This document shows positions 15,065-22,254 of a stretch of 22,254 nucleotides of DNA, piece after piece (position 1 is the first letter of the stretch; each line of letters begins with the position of its first letter). The notes below the pieces were generated by a model. That model was not told the origin of the DNA and searched no databases. It saw only the letters and a list, made by a program, of their open reading frames with translations. The position numbers and the translations under genes are program-made. The DNA lies in contig CAZWDL010000118.1 of NCBI GenBank assembly GCA_964632995.1, positions 1-22,254 of the forward strand, in the 5' to 3' direction. This DNA comes from CAZWDL01 sp964632995 (GTDB lineage: Bacteria > Bacteroidota > Bacteroidia > Chitinophagales > Saprospiraceae).

Positions 15065-16153
15065 TTAAAAGGCGTATACGGCAGCCATCAGAAAGGTGGG
15101 TAGTGAACTTTGCAACTTGCCTTCATCGTCCTCGAATATATCGTCCGATGCCAGATCTATCCTGAACTCGGGAATGAAGGTCAGTGGACCGATGTGGAAA
15201 TTCCCCGACAGCGTGAGATCCACCACATTCCCCTCCCCGACTCCCAGGATTAACCCATCGGGATCGCTCATGTATTCTCCCCGGGCTCCCAGGGTGAAAA
15301 GGTTCGAGAACGCGTAATTGGCATACAGAGCCGCCCCTGTCCAGCTTTGGCTATCTCCTTCGGTTACATCGCTGATCTTACGGCTGGCATTGAAGCCCAG
15401 CCCAAAAGCATCGCTCACCTGATAAGTCGCTACCACATCTACCTGGTGGACAAAGACGTCGGGTAAATTATCTTGCCCTTCGACCTCCTGTCCGGTCAGG
15501 TAATTGAGATACAGTTCGAAAGCGTCATCCGCATAGGACAGTTGTAGTCCGAGGTGTTTGCCTGAGACGAAGTCAAACTTGTTATCGGTATCGTTAAACA
15601 CCCCGAGCATTGCCCCCCACTTATCGGAAAAAGCGATATCTGCTTTCAGGCCTGTATGGTAAAATGGCCCGTTTGAAAACAGATAGGAGGTGCTGTAGTT
15701 GATATTACCGGTGGCGTCAATGACCTCGTAGCCGACGAATGTCCCGAAGTTGCCGGCGGTAAGCGTCAGCCAGTCAGCCGGTGAATAGGTGATAAACAGC
15801 TGCTTGATAGCGGACAGCGTCGTTCCCGCGAACCCGTTGGCGGTTTCCCCCCGTGGGCCTACTGCCAAATCAGCTACGAAACCGACTTTGCCGACTTCCT
15901 TGGAGAGGATAACATTGGCCATGCCCAGTGTAAAACCATTCTCCAATTCCGTAAAACTGGTAGGAGGTGGAGTACCGGTAAAGCTATGCTGATAGTAAAC
16001 ATCGACCGCTCCGGTGATATCCACCGGGAACCCTTTTATAAGCGATTCCTCGGCGATAAGCGCCGTATCGACTGTATCCTGCGCCTGTATGTACTGCACA
16101 GACAGCAGCAGCAACAACAAAAAAACAATAGTTGTCAAAGATCTTTTTTGCAT
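15065..16153 (-). CDS. BBP2-type outer-membrane beta-barrel porin
   Basis: From the ATG at 16153 (the frame reaches a TTG at 16162) the 362-residue protein has a strong signal peptide (TTIVFLLLLLLSVQYIQAQ). The mature protein has alternating beta strands with family blocks of OmpL-like porins (BBP2, PF07642): GAVDVYYQHSF, LGMANVILSKEVGKVGFVAD, FGTFVGYEVIDATGNINYS, TSYLFSNGPFYHTGLKADIA. It ends in an aromatic residue (AAVYAF), typical of barrels inserted by the Bam machinery. Porins of this family often sit beside amt and P-II in Bacteroidota, so it may admit ammonium, amines or other small N-solutes; this is inference from position. It lies between amt and the glnII remnant on the same strand and is followed by a terminator. 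Confidence 0.85.
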   Translation of the reverse strand: MQKRSLTTIVFLLLLLLSVQYIQAQDTVDTALIAEESLIKGFPVDITGAVDVYYQHSFTGTPPPTSFTELENGFTLGMANVILSKEVGKVGFVADLAVGPRGETANGFAGTTLSAIKQLFITYSPADWLTLTAGNFGTFVGYEVIDATGNINYSTSYLFSNGPFYHTGLKADIAFSDKWGAMLGVFNDTDNKFDFVSGKHLGLQLSYADDAFELYLNYLTGQEVEGQDNLPDVFVHQVDVVATYQVSDAFGLGFNASRKISDVTEGDSQSWTGAALYANYAFSNLFTLGARGEYMSDPDGLILGVGEGNVVDLTLSGNFHIGPLTFIPEFRIDLASDDIFEDDEGKLQSSLPTFLMAAVYAF

Positions 16154-16350
16154 TTCCTTCAAATTTAAGGTTAGAGATATGGGTTAAGACAGGGAAGCTT
16201 GGTTTTCACCGGGCTTCATTCGCCCATGCTTCCAAAAATCCAAGCCATACTGACAAACCGCTATTTTATCCCTTTGGATAATTTGAGAAAATGCCAACAA
16301 AACATTATTTTTGAGGCAGACACGAGAAAGCGGTTCGCCGTTTTCTTGAT

Positions 16351-16393
16351 GGGTCTCTGGATAAGCGCCACTTTCCAGAGACCCTGTTTTTTT
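16351..16393 (+). terminator. Hairpin with T-run overlapping the amt stop codon
   Basis: GGGTCTCTGG (16351-16360) and CCAGAGACCC (16375-16384) form a perfect 10-bp stem with a 14-base loop. On the plus strand a run of seven T follows; on the minus strand the hairpin starts just after the amt stop with an A-run before it but no T-run after it. It may end amt transcription less efficiently or protect the 3' end of its mRNA. A smaller imperfect hairpin lies next to it (16325-16346). Confidence 0.45.
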
Positions 16394-17645
16394 ACTTGAC
16401 TACGAGATTGTAGCCCTTTTCCTCCACCGATTCAGCGTAGGCATTCATGCCGTGTTCAGCTACATCTAACCCGTGAATCTCTTCTTCTTCCGACACGCGG
16501 ATGCCGATCGTCACCTTCAACAGGTACATCAACCCGAAGGCGAAGGCAAAAGAAAAAGCGCAAATGGCCAGCGTGCCGTATAGCTGTACCAAGAATTGCT
16601 GCGGGCTGGCCAGGCTGCCGAATATACCGACGGCCAGGGTTCCCCAGATGCCGCAGATGAGGTGAACAGAAGTAGCCCCCACCGGATCGTCCACCTTAAT
16701 TCTGTCAAAAGTCGATACCGCCAATGGGATAATGGCGCCGGCGATCAATCCAATCAGAATAGCAGCCGTAGGCCCCATTTGATCGGCGCCGGCCGTGATG
16801 CCCACCAGCCCGCCGAGTATACCGTTAAGCACCATGGAAAGATCATGCGATTTGAACATCAAATAGGAGATGAAGAAAGCACCTACCGCCCCGGCCGAGG
16901 CCGCCAGCGAAGTCGTGACGAATACCAGGGAAACGGATACCGGATCAGCGGAAAGCACGGAACCTCCGTTGAACCCAAACCAACCGAACCAAAGCAGAAA
17001 TACGCCGACGGCAGCCAGCGGCATGCTATGGCCGGGAATAGGCTTAATTCCGTTCTTGGTGTACTTGCCGGTACGAGGCCCCAACAGGATGACACAGGCA
17101 AGCGCGGCTGCCCCCCCTACCGCATGGACAAGCGTGGACCCCGCAAAGTCATAAAAGCCGGCTGATTCCAGCCATCCGCCGCCCCATTTCCACATACCGG
17201 TGATGGGATAGCTGATAGCCACGAATATTACCGCAAAAATCAAAAAGGAATTGAGCTTGATGCGCTCGGCGACGGCTCCCGATACAATGGTAGCCGCTGT
17301 GGCAGCGAACATCGCCTGGAAGATGAAATCCGTCCAGTAGGTGTATCCGCCATCAGCATAAGCAATGGCTCCCGCATTTCCTTCCGGCATGCTCAGCCCG
17401 AAACCGGCAAATCCAAAAAAACCGTTTGCCGCTGCATCACCCGGATACATCAGATTGAAACCACAGATGAAATAGGTCAAAATGCCTATCGCTATGATCA
17501 TCGCGTTTTTAAATAAAATGTTGACGACATTTTTGCGCTGAACCAGTCCGGATTCCAGGGCGGAGAACCCCAGGTGCATGATAAATACCAGTGCCGTAGC
17601 AACCAGCATCCACACATTGTTGGCGGTAAATAATGCTTCATTCAT
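16392..17645 (-). CDS. amt: Ammonium transporter (Amt/MEP/Rh family)
   Basis: The ATG at 17645 starts a 417-residue protein whose N-terminus (MNEALFTANNVWMLVATALV) is the usual one for Bacteroidota Amt; the frame runs on to 17711. Eleven membrane helices are expected. Family signatures are FQAMFAATAATIVSGAVAER, DFAGSTLVHAVGG with the conserved aspartate and the first of the twin pore histidines, GWFGFNGGS, and SVHLICGIWGTLAVGIFG with the second histidine. It takes up ammonium across the inner membrane as a trimer. The cytoplasmic C-terminal tail (SEEEEIHGLDVAEHGMNAY) has the conserved GLD..EHG motif through which P-II inhibits transport. The P-II gene lies 162 bp upstream on the same strand, and the porin gene follows, so the three probably form a nitrogen-responsive unit. 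Confidence 0.96.
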   Translation of the reverse strand: MNEALFTANNVWMLVATALVFIMHLGFSALESGLVQRKNVVNILFKNAMIIAIGILTYFICGFNLMYPGDAAANGFFGFAGFGLSMPEGNAGAIAYADGGYTYWTDFIFQAMFAATAATIVSGAVAERIKLNSFLIFAVIFVAISYPITGMWKWGGGWLESAGFYDFAGSTLVHAVGGAAALACVILLGPRTGKYTKNGIKPIPGHSMPLAAVGVFLLWFGWFGFNGGSVLSADPVSVSLVFVTTSLAASAGAVGAFFISYLMFKSHDLSMVLNGILGGLVGITAGADQMGPTAAILIGLIAGAIIPLAVSTFDRIKVDDPVGATSVHLICGIWGTLAVGIFGSLASPQQFLVQLYGTLAICAFSFAFAFGLMYLLKVTIGIRVSEEEEIHGLDVAEHGMNAYAESVEEKGYNLVVK

Positions 17646-17807
17646 TGTATTAGTCGTTTGAGTGTTAGCGAATAGAGTGCATACCTTCCAGACCCCGAGT
17701 CCGGCGAGCATTTGGTGTTATTTAGTTCAAATGAGAATTATTTTATCTTGGAAAACCGGGAGAAAAACCGGCCGGCGGCATCGGTCGCAGCAGCCGAATT
17801 ACTATTG

Positions 17808-18146
17808 TTAAATCGCCTCAGCTCCCGTCTCTGCCGTGCGAATGCGCGTAACGGACTGTACGTCAAAAACCACGATTTTACCGTCGCCGACCTCGCCGGT
17901 CCGTCCTGAACTCATAATGGCCTCTATAATGTGATCCACCATATCATCGGTAGTCAGAATATCCAGCTGCAGGCGGGCGAGGTAATCGGAATCGAAAGAA
18001 CTACCGCGATAGACAATCTTCTCCCCTTTCTGCAAGCCGAAGCCTTTGACATCCTTCAGGGTAAAAAAGTTTACACCGATTTCTGCTAATGCATCCCGCA
18101 CTTTTTCAAAACGCGAGAGCCGGATTATTGCCTCGATCTTTTTCAT
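17808..18146 (-). CDS. glnK: P-II nitrogen regulatory protein with Phe at position 51
   Basis: The ATG at 18146 gives a standard 112-residue P-II protein (MKKIEAIIRLSRFEKVRDAL); the frame extends to a TTG at 18254 but the extra residues are not P-II-like. The T-loop reads VKGFGLQKGEKIVYRGSSFD and the B-loop TGEVGDGKIVV, the ATP/ADP- and 2-oxoglutarate-binding site; the C-loop end is VTRIRTAETG. P-II senses carbon/nitrogen state and blocks Amt when nitrogen is plentiful. Position 51, the tyrosine that GlnD uridylylates in proteobacteria, is phenylalanine, so control by uridylylation is unlikely; Ser49, phosphorylated in cyanobacteria, is present. It heads the amt-porin cluster. By position it is GlnK-like; GlnB cannot be excluded as a name. 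Confidence 0.93.
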   Translation of the reverse strand: MKKIEAIIRLSRFEKVRDALAEIGVNFFTLKDVKGFGLQKGEKIVYRGSSFDSDYLARLQLDILTTDDMVDHIIEAIMSSGRTGEVGDGKIVVFDVQSVTRIRTAETGAEAI

Positions 18147-18278
18147 TTTTGGTACTTTTGTTTGTGTCGTTTGAAATAAAGGCCGGTGCCGGTACAGCCT
18201 GCCGTAACTTTCTTTTGAAAGCCACGAAGCACTTTGGATTTTCCTTTGGGCCAAGAAAACTTCGCGAAATCATAAATG

Positions 18279-18310
18279 CAAAGTTAAGGTACAAATGACA
18301 CTAAGTGAAA
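18279..18310 (-). promoter_or_regulatory. Candidate Bacteroidota promoter for the P-II/amt cluster
   Basis: On the minus strand TTTC (18310-18307), a 20-base spacer and TAACTTTG (18286-18279) approach the TTTG-N19-21-TAnnTTTG consensus. It would leave a leader of about 125 nt before the P-II ATG. The same TAACTTTG octamer lies upstream of glnN. Confidence 0.4.
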
Positions 18311-18400
18311 ACAGACTTTGGTCAATCCTGTGAAACCCAAAGCGACGGCCGAGCCGCACAAACAATTGAAAATGAATCAAATAACCAGCACCCTTTTGTC

Positions 18401-19957
18401 ATGTTCAATGCATCAAAAGATCAGCTTTTCACTTTAATTAAGTCCTTGAACAAAGCGGAGAAACGCAACTTCAAGCTCTACACCAACCGCTTTCAAAGCG
18501 GTCAGGATACTAAATTTATTCAGCTGTTCGACGTGCTGGACCGGCTTTCCGAATACGACGACAAGCAAATACTCCGTCGCCTGCCGGAAGTTAAAAAACG
18601 CCATCTGCCCAACTTGAAACGCCATTTATACAAGCAAATCCTCATCAGCCTGCGTCTGATTTATATCAAAAAGAATATTGATATTCAGATTCGCGAGCAA
18701 ATCGACTTTGCCCGCATCCTGTACGGCAAGGGGATGTATATGCAGGCGCTCAAACTGCTGGATCGCATCAAACAAATTGCCGAAGAGCATCATCAGGACA
18801 TTTTACACCTGGAAATTCTGGAGTTCGAGAAGCTGATCGAAGCCCGCCATATTACGCGAAGCCGCGCGGTGAAAAACAAAATGGAAGATTTGCTTGAAGC
18901 CTCGATTCACCGAAGTAACGTCACCCATACCACCAGCCGGCTATCGAACCTCAACATTCAGGTGCAGGGCTGGTACATCCAGCACGGCCATGTGAAAAAC
19001 GAAGCGGACCTGACAGAAATCAAAGCCTATTACGACTCCGTCTTTCCCGATGACCTAAACCTGGAATCGTTGACTTTTTTGGAGAAGATCAACCTGTTTC
19101 AGTCGGAAATGTGGTATCACTATATCCGTCTTGATTTTCCCGCCTGCCGTGGCGAAGCTCAACGTTGGGTGAAGCTCTTTGAGGATAATCCGCAGATCCA
19201 GGAAAAAGATCCCGACCTGTATATGCGGGGACTTTATTACCTCCTCATCTTTTCATTCTTCCTGGAAGAGGCAGCCCATTTTGACCAGTATTTGCAACAG
19301 TTCGAAACTTTTGTACAAAAATGCGAGGAGGGGTTCAATGCCAACTCCCAAATGATCGCCTTCGTTTACCTCAATTTATCCCGGCTTAACCAGCAATTTC
19401 TCAAAGGACGTTATCAACAGGGCCTCTATCTGGTTCCGGAAATTCAGGAGGGCATTAATGCTTTCGAGGAACACACCGATGCGCATCGCATTCTCTTGTT
19501 TTACTACAAGATCGCCTACCTCCATTTCGGCTGCGGCCACTTCGAAAATGCACTGGATTATCTCAATAAGATTACCACCCTGCAAAGCGGTTTTCTGCGC
19601 GACGATTTGCATTTCAACGCGCGTCTGCTGCACCTCATCTGCCATTATGAAATTGGCAACTACGGCCTGCTGGAGTACCTGATTCCCTCCGTTCAACGCA
19701 CCATTGAAAAGGGCCGTGACACCAGCCGCTGGCAAAAGGCGACCCTCCAATTTATACAAGAACTGAATAAACTGAAAGCTTCGGATCGCCCGGCTGCTTT
19801 CAGACGCTTCCGGCAAAAAATTAAAGGCCTGGCGAAGGATCCGTTTGAACAAAAAGAAATCCTCTACCTGGATATTCCCTCTTGGGTGGAAAGCCACCTG
19901 CAACAGTGCAGCATCCAGGAATTACAAAGCCGGCAGCGTCTGAATATCGAGGAGTGA
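18401..19957 (+). CDS. Conserved Bacteroidota helical-repeat protein of unknown function
   Basis: The 518-residue product starts best at the ATG at 18401 (MFNASKDQLFTLIKSLNKAEKRNFKLY), which I recognise as the typical N-terminus of a widespread Bacteroidota family; the frame is open to 18305. It is almost wholly alpha-helical with TPR-like spacing of aromatic and small residues (for example GKGMYMQALKLLDRIKQIAE, HFGCGHFENALDYLNKITTL). No signal peptide, membrane helix or catalytic motif is seen, so it is probably a cytoplasmic scaffold. It is divergent from the P-II/amt cluster, sharing a short upstream region, and is followed after 60 bp by an outer-membrane protein gene on the same strand. 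No function can be assigned. Confidence 0.8.
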   Translation: MFNASKDQLFTLIKSLNKAEKRNFKLYTNRFQSGQDTKFIQLFDVLDRLSEYDDKQILRRLPEVKKRHLPNLKRHLYKQILISLRLIYIKKNIDIQIREQIDFARILYGKGMYMQALKLLDRIKQIAEEHHQDILHLEILEFEKLIEARHITRSRAVKNKMEDLLEASIHRSNVTHTTSRLSNLNIQVQGWYIQHGHVKNEADLTEIKAYYDSVFPDDLNLESLTFLEKINLFQSEMWYHYIRLDFPACRGEAQRWVKLFEDNPQIQEKDPDLYMRGLYYLLIFSFFLEEAAHFDQYLQQFETFVQKCEEGFNANSQMIAFVYLNLSRLNQQFLKGRYQQGLYLVPEIQEGINAFEEHTDAHRILLFYYKIAYLHFGCGHFENALDYLNKITTLQSGFLRDDLHFNARLLHLICHYEIGNYGLLEYLIPSVQRTIEKGRDTSRWQKATLQFIQELNKLKASDRPAAFRRFRQKIKGLAKDPFEQKEILYLDIPSWVESHLQQCSIQELQSRQRLNIEE

Positions 19958-20017
19958 GTTTCCTGTATCTTCAACGCGAGCATAACACCCTACAATATAA
20001 CCATTAAACATTTTCCC

Positions 20018-22126
20018 ATGCCTCGATTGCTATGGATAGTAGGATTGTTTGTTTTCCCCGCCGGGCTTATCGCACAAAGAGATACCCTGGCCGGGGAGCC
20101 CTCGCCCGTATTACAGAATGTCATTGAAGACTTTCTGCAGAACCAGGGGGAAGGAGGAGAATTTGATTTCAACGCCATTTTTGAAGAACTGGAGTTTTTC
20201 CGCGAGCGGCCGCTAAACCTTAACCTGGCCTCGGAAGAAGAACTGCGTGGCCTTCGCCTGCTCACCGACCGGCAGATCATGGAACTGCTCAAGTACCGCC
20301 GTCAAGCCGGATCGCTTATTTCGCTATACGAACTGCAGGCCGTGCCCACTCTCGACCTCGATGCCATTCAGCGTATCCTTCCTTATGTGACGATAGACGG
20401 CGACCTGGACGATTATCAGGTCTCACCGCTCAGAATGATCAGCCAGGGAAAAAATGAATTCTTTTCCCGCTGGTCCCGTATCGTCGAACAACAGAAGGGA
20501 TACACCCCGCTGCAAGCGGGAGAAACAGCCGGCCGCTACCTCGGTGACCCCAACCTCCTCTACTTGCGCTACCGGCATACTTATTCCAATCGCCTGAGCT
20601 TCGGCTTTACGGCCGAGAAAGATCGCGGGGAGGAATTCTTTACCGGTTCCAACCGGAACGGATTTGATTATTATTCCGCTCATTTCTACATGCGGGATTA
20701 CAACAAGACCCTGCGCGCACTGGCGCTGGGCGACTACAACATCAGCTTCGGTCAGGGGCTGCTGCTCTTCTCGGGCTTCAGTTACGGTAAGGGTTCGGCC
20801 AGCACCAGCATCAAACGCTCGGGAAGAACCGTTTATCCCTACGCTTCCGTCAATGAAGCCATCTTTATGCGGGGCGCAGCGACTACCCTCGGCTTCGGCG
20901 ATCACCTCGAACTCACCACCTTCCTCTCCTGGCGGCGGCGCGACGGCAACCTCACCGACCCCGACACCAGCGACACCGGCCTGCCCTTTCGTGATTTCAC
21001 CGCCTTCGACCTGGACGGCTATCACCGTACACCCGGCGAAATCTTCGATGAAAAGGTCATCAGCCAGTTTACCAGCGGCGGTAGCCTCAAATACCGGATC
21101 CGCAACGGACACCTCGCCTTCAACACGATCTTCGACCGCTTCGACAAATCGCTGGAACACCGGCCCCGCCCCTATAGCCGCTTTTATTTTCGAGGCAGAC
21201 AGCTGCTGAATACGAGCTTGGATTACTCTTATATTTTTCAAAACTTCAACTTATTCGGCGAAACCGCCCTGAGCGACAACGGCAGTATCGCTACGGTTAA
21301 CGGGCTGCTCATCGGGCTCGACCGGCGGGCTGATCTCGCGGTGCTCTTCCGCCATTATCCCCAAGACTATGTCGCCCTCAACGCCAACCCCTTCGCCGAA
21401 ACCAGCGGGGGCCGCAATGAAACCGGCCTCTACCTGGGCCTGGAAGTACGCCCATCCCGCTTGTGGACCCTGAATCTCTATTTCGACCAGTGGCGGCACC
21501 CCTGGCTGCGCTTTAACGCCGACGCGCCTTCCCGGGGGCGGGAATTTAGGGGACGACTCACCTATTACCGCAAGCGTCAGCTCACCGTGTATCTGGAAGC
21601 CCGCGAAGAGGTCAAAGAACTCAATGCTCCGGTCAACGACGGCCCCTTCGACCGCATCATCCCTCATCGACTCCTGCTCACCCGCCTCCACATCGCCCCC
21701 CAGCTCAGCCAGGCGCTCGAACTGCGCACCCGCATCGACTGGGGCTTTGCGGATAATGCCGTGGAAGGTAAGCAATTCGGCTTTATGGTACTCCAGGATA
21801 TTCTCTTCCGGCCCATTGAGTTTCCACTCTCCTTCACCACCCGCTTCGCCATCTTCGATACGGAGGGGTACGATATTCGCTTCTACCACTACGAAAACAA
21901 TCTACTTTATTCTTTCGCTATCCCCCCTTATTACAACCGCGGTACCCGCTTCTACCTCAACCTGCGCTACCGGCCCGCGCAGGCGCTCACCTTCGAGTTT
22001 CGCTTCGCCCAAACCTATTGGGCAAACCAATCTTCCATCGGTTCCGGCCTGGAAGAAATCGATGGCCCGGTAAGGACGGAGCTCGCCGCGCAGATTAAGT
22101 ACCAGTTTAATAGTAAAGTCCGCTGA
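20018..22126 (+). CDS. Helix-hairpin-helix domain outer-membrane beta-barrel protein
   Basis: The 702-residue protein begins with a signal peptide (LLWIVGLFVFPAGLIAQ, cleavage after about residue 20). Residues 65-123 hold ComEA-like helix-hairpin-helix units (LNLNLASEEELRGLRLLTDR, SLISLYELQAVPTLDLDAI). From about 140 to the end the sequence alternates polar and hydrophobic residues, rich in Tyr, Phe and Arg, as in a large beta-barrel (for example YLRYRHTYSNRLSFGFTAEK, GDYNISFGQGLLLFSGFSYG, RTELAAQIKYQFNSKV). This combination is common in Bacteroidota and is usually annotated only as an HhH protein. HhH units in ComEA bind DNA; here they would face the periplasm, so a DNA-uptake role can be imagined but is not shown. 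The upstream helical gene may be co-transcribed. Confidence 0.8.
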   Translation: MPRLLWIVGLFVFPAGLIAQRDTLAGEPSPVLQNVIEDFLQNQGEGGEFDFNAIFEELEFFRERPLNLNLASEEELRGLRLLTDRQIMELLKYRRQAGSLISLYELQAVPTLDLDAIQRILPYVTIDGDLDDYQVSPLRMISQGKNEFFSRWSRIVEQQKGYTPLQAGETAGRYLGDPNLLYLRYRHTYSNRLSFGFTAEKDRGEEFFTGSNRNGFDYYSAHFYMRDYNKTLRALALGDYNISFGQGLLLFSGFSYGKGSASTSIKRSGRTVYPYASVNEAIFMRGAATTLGFGDHLELTTFLSWRRRDGNLTDPDTSDTGLPFRDFTAFDLDGYHRTPGEIFDEKVISQFTSGGSLKYRIRNGHLAFNTIFDRFDKSLEHRPRPYSRFYFRGRQLLNTSLDYSYIFQNFNLFGETALSDNGSIATVNGLLIGLDRRADLAVLFRHYPQDYVALNANPFAETSGGRNETGLYLGLEVRPSRLWTLNLYFDQWRHPWLRFNADAPSRGREFRGRLTYYRKRQLTVYLEAREEVKELNAPVNDGPFDRIIPHRLLLTRLHIAPQLSQALELRTRIDWGFADNAVEGKQFGFMVLQDILFRPIEFPLSFTTRFAIFDTEGYDIRFYHYENNLLYSFAIPPYYNRGTRFYLNLRYRPAQALTFEFRFAQTYWANQSSIGSGLEEIDGPVRTELAAQIKYQFNSKVR

Positions 22127-22132
22127 GGGTAA

Positions 22133-22254
22133 GCAAAGGACGCAAAGCAAGCGGAACAGCCGCGCTGACGGTAGGGCGGCACGCAGAGGTGCAAAGGACG
22201 CAAAGCGGGCGGGGCAGCCGCGCTGACAGAAGGGCCGCACGCAGAGGCGCAAAG
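22133..22254. repeat. 58-bp tandem repeat running off the right edge
   Basis: Two full units of 58 bp (22133-22190 and 22191-22248) and the first six bases of a third. Each unit starts GCAAAGGACGCAAAGC, has a GCGG...CAGCCGCGCTGAC block, and ends with CACGCAGAGG. The units differ by about nine substitutions. It starts six bases after the HhH gene's stop codon. The array continues beyond the window. Confidence 0.92.

Noticed and set aside
16160..16167. TAAATTTG on the minus strand as a porin promoter
   Set aside because: It fits the -7 consensus but lies directly before the chosen ATG (16153), leaving no leader, so it is more likely chance.
16199..16399. 66-codon plus-strand frame between porin and amt
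   Set aside because: It crosses the hairpin next to amt and overlaps its stop codon; no signal, motif or promoter supports it.
20423..21241. Minus-strand open frame of 272 codons opposite the HhH/barrel gene
   Set aside because: It is antisense to a gene with a signal peptide, HhH units and barrel pattern; its Gly/Ala/Val/Glu-rich translation is typical of a shadow frame.

Overview
The window looks like chromosomal DNA from a member of the Bacteroidota, most likely a marine or environmental Saprospiria/Lewinella-like lineage. The pointers are a type IX secretion (T9SS) type A C-terminal sorting domain, a type III glutamine synthetase next to an amt/P-II/BBP2-porin cluster, a DUF389 protein of Bacteroidota type, an HTH-like N-terminal module common in this phylum, and a helix-hairpin-helix/beta-barrel outer-membrane protein. 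The genus is inference. No rRNA, tRNA, CRISPR array, prophage or complete insertion sequence was seen.

Layout. 1-2970: two convergent family 2 glycosyltransferase genes. The first is a two-domain enzyme cut by the left edge. 3145-4521: a CapA-type lipoprotein, which with the glycosyltransferases suggests a cell-surface polymer locus. 4679-5422: a DUF389-family protein that appears to have lost its entire membrane domain. 5541-8208: a divergent pair, a membrane-anchored HTH-like protein with an extracytoplasmic LamG-like domain and a secreted LamG-like protein. 8257-8901: a membrane-anchored J-domain protein. 9083-11782: a secreted T9SS metalloprotease and cytoplasmic peptidase T. 11824-12003: a 180-bp palindromic, MITE-like element.

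12349-18146 is a nitrogen-assimilation cluster, all on the minus strand. In transcription order it holds a P-II signal protein, an ammonium transporter, a BBP2-type porin, a remnant of a type II (beta-grasp) glutamine synthetase, and type III glutamine synthetase glnN. The porin could admit small solutes through the outer membrane, Amt would take up ammonium across the inner membrane under P-II control, and GlnN would fix it into glutamine. The remnant implies that the cluster once had two glutamine synthetases and now relies on GlnN. 18401-22126: a Bacteroidota-specific helical-repeat protein and an HhH/beta-barrel outer-membrane protein.

The most unusual features are two genes that each keep both ends but have lost their middles (DUF389 and glnII). 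Next are the palindromic element upstream of pepT, a stack of terminator-like hairpins around the glnII remnant, and several unrelated short-period repeats in intergenic DNA (7-bp arrays at two convergent gene ends and a 58-bp tandem repeat at the right edge). No searches were run; family names rest on motif recognition and memory of the families.
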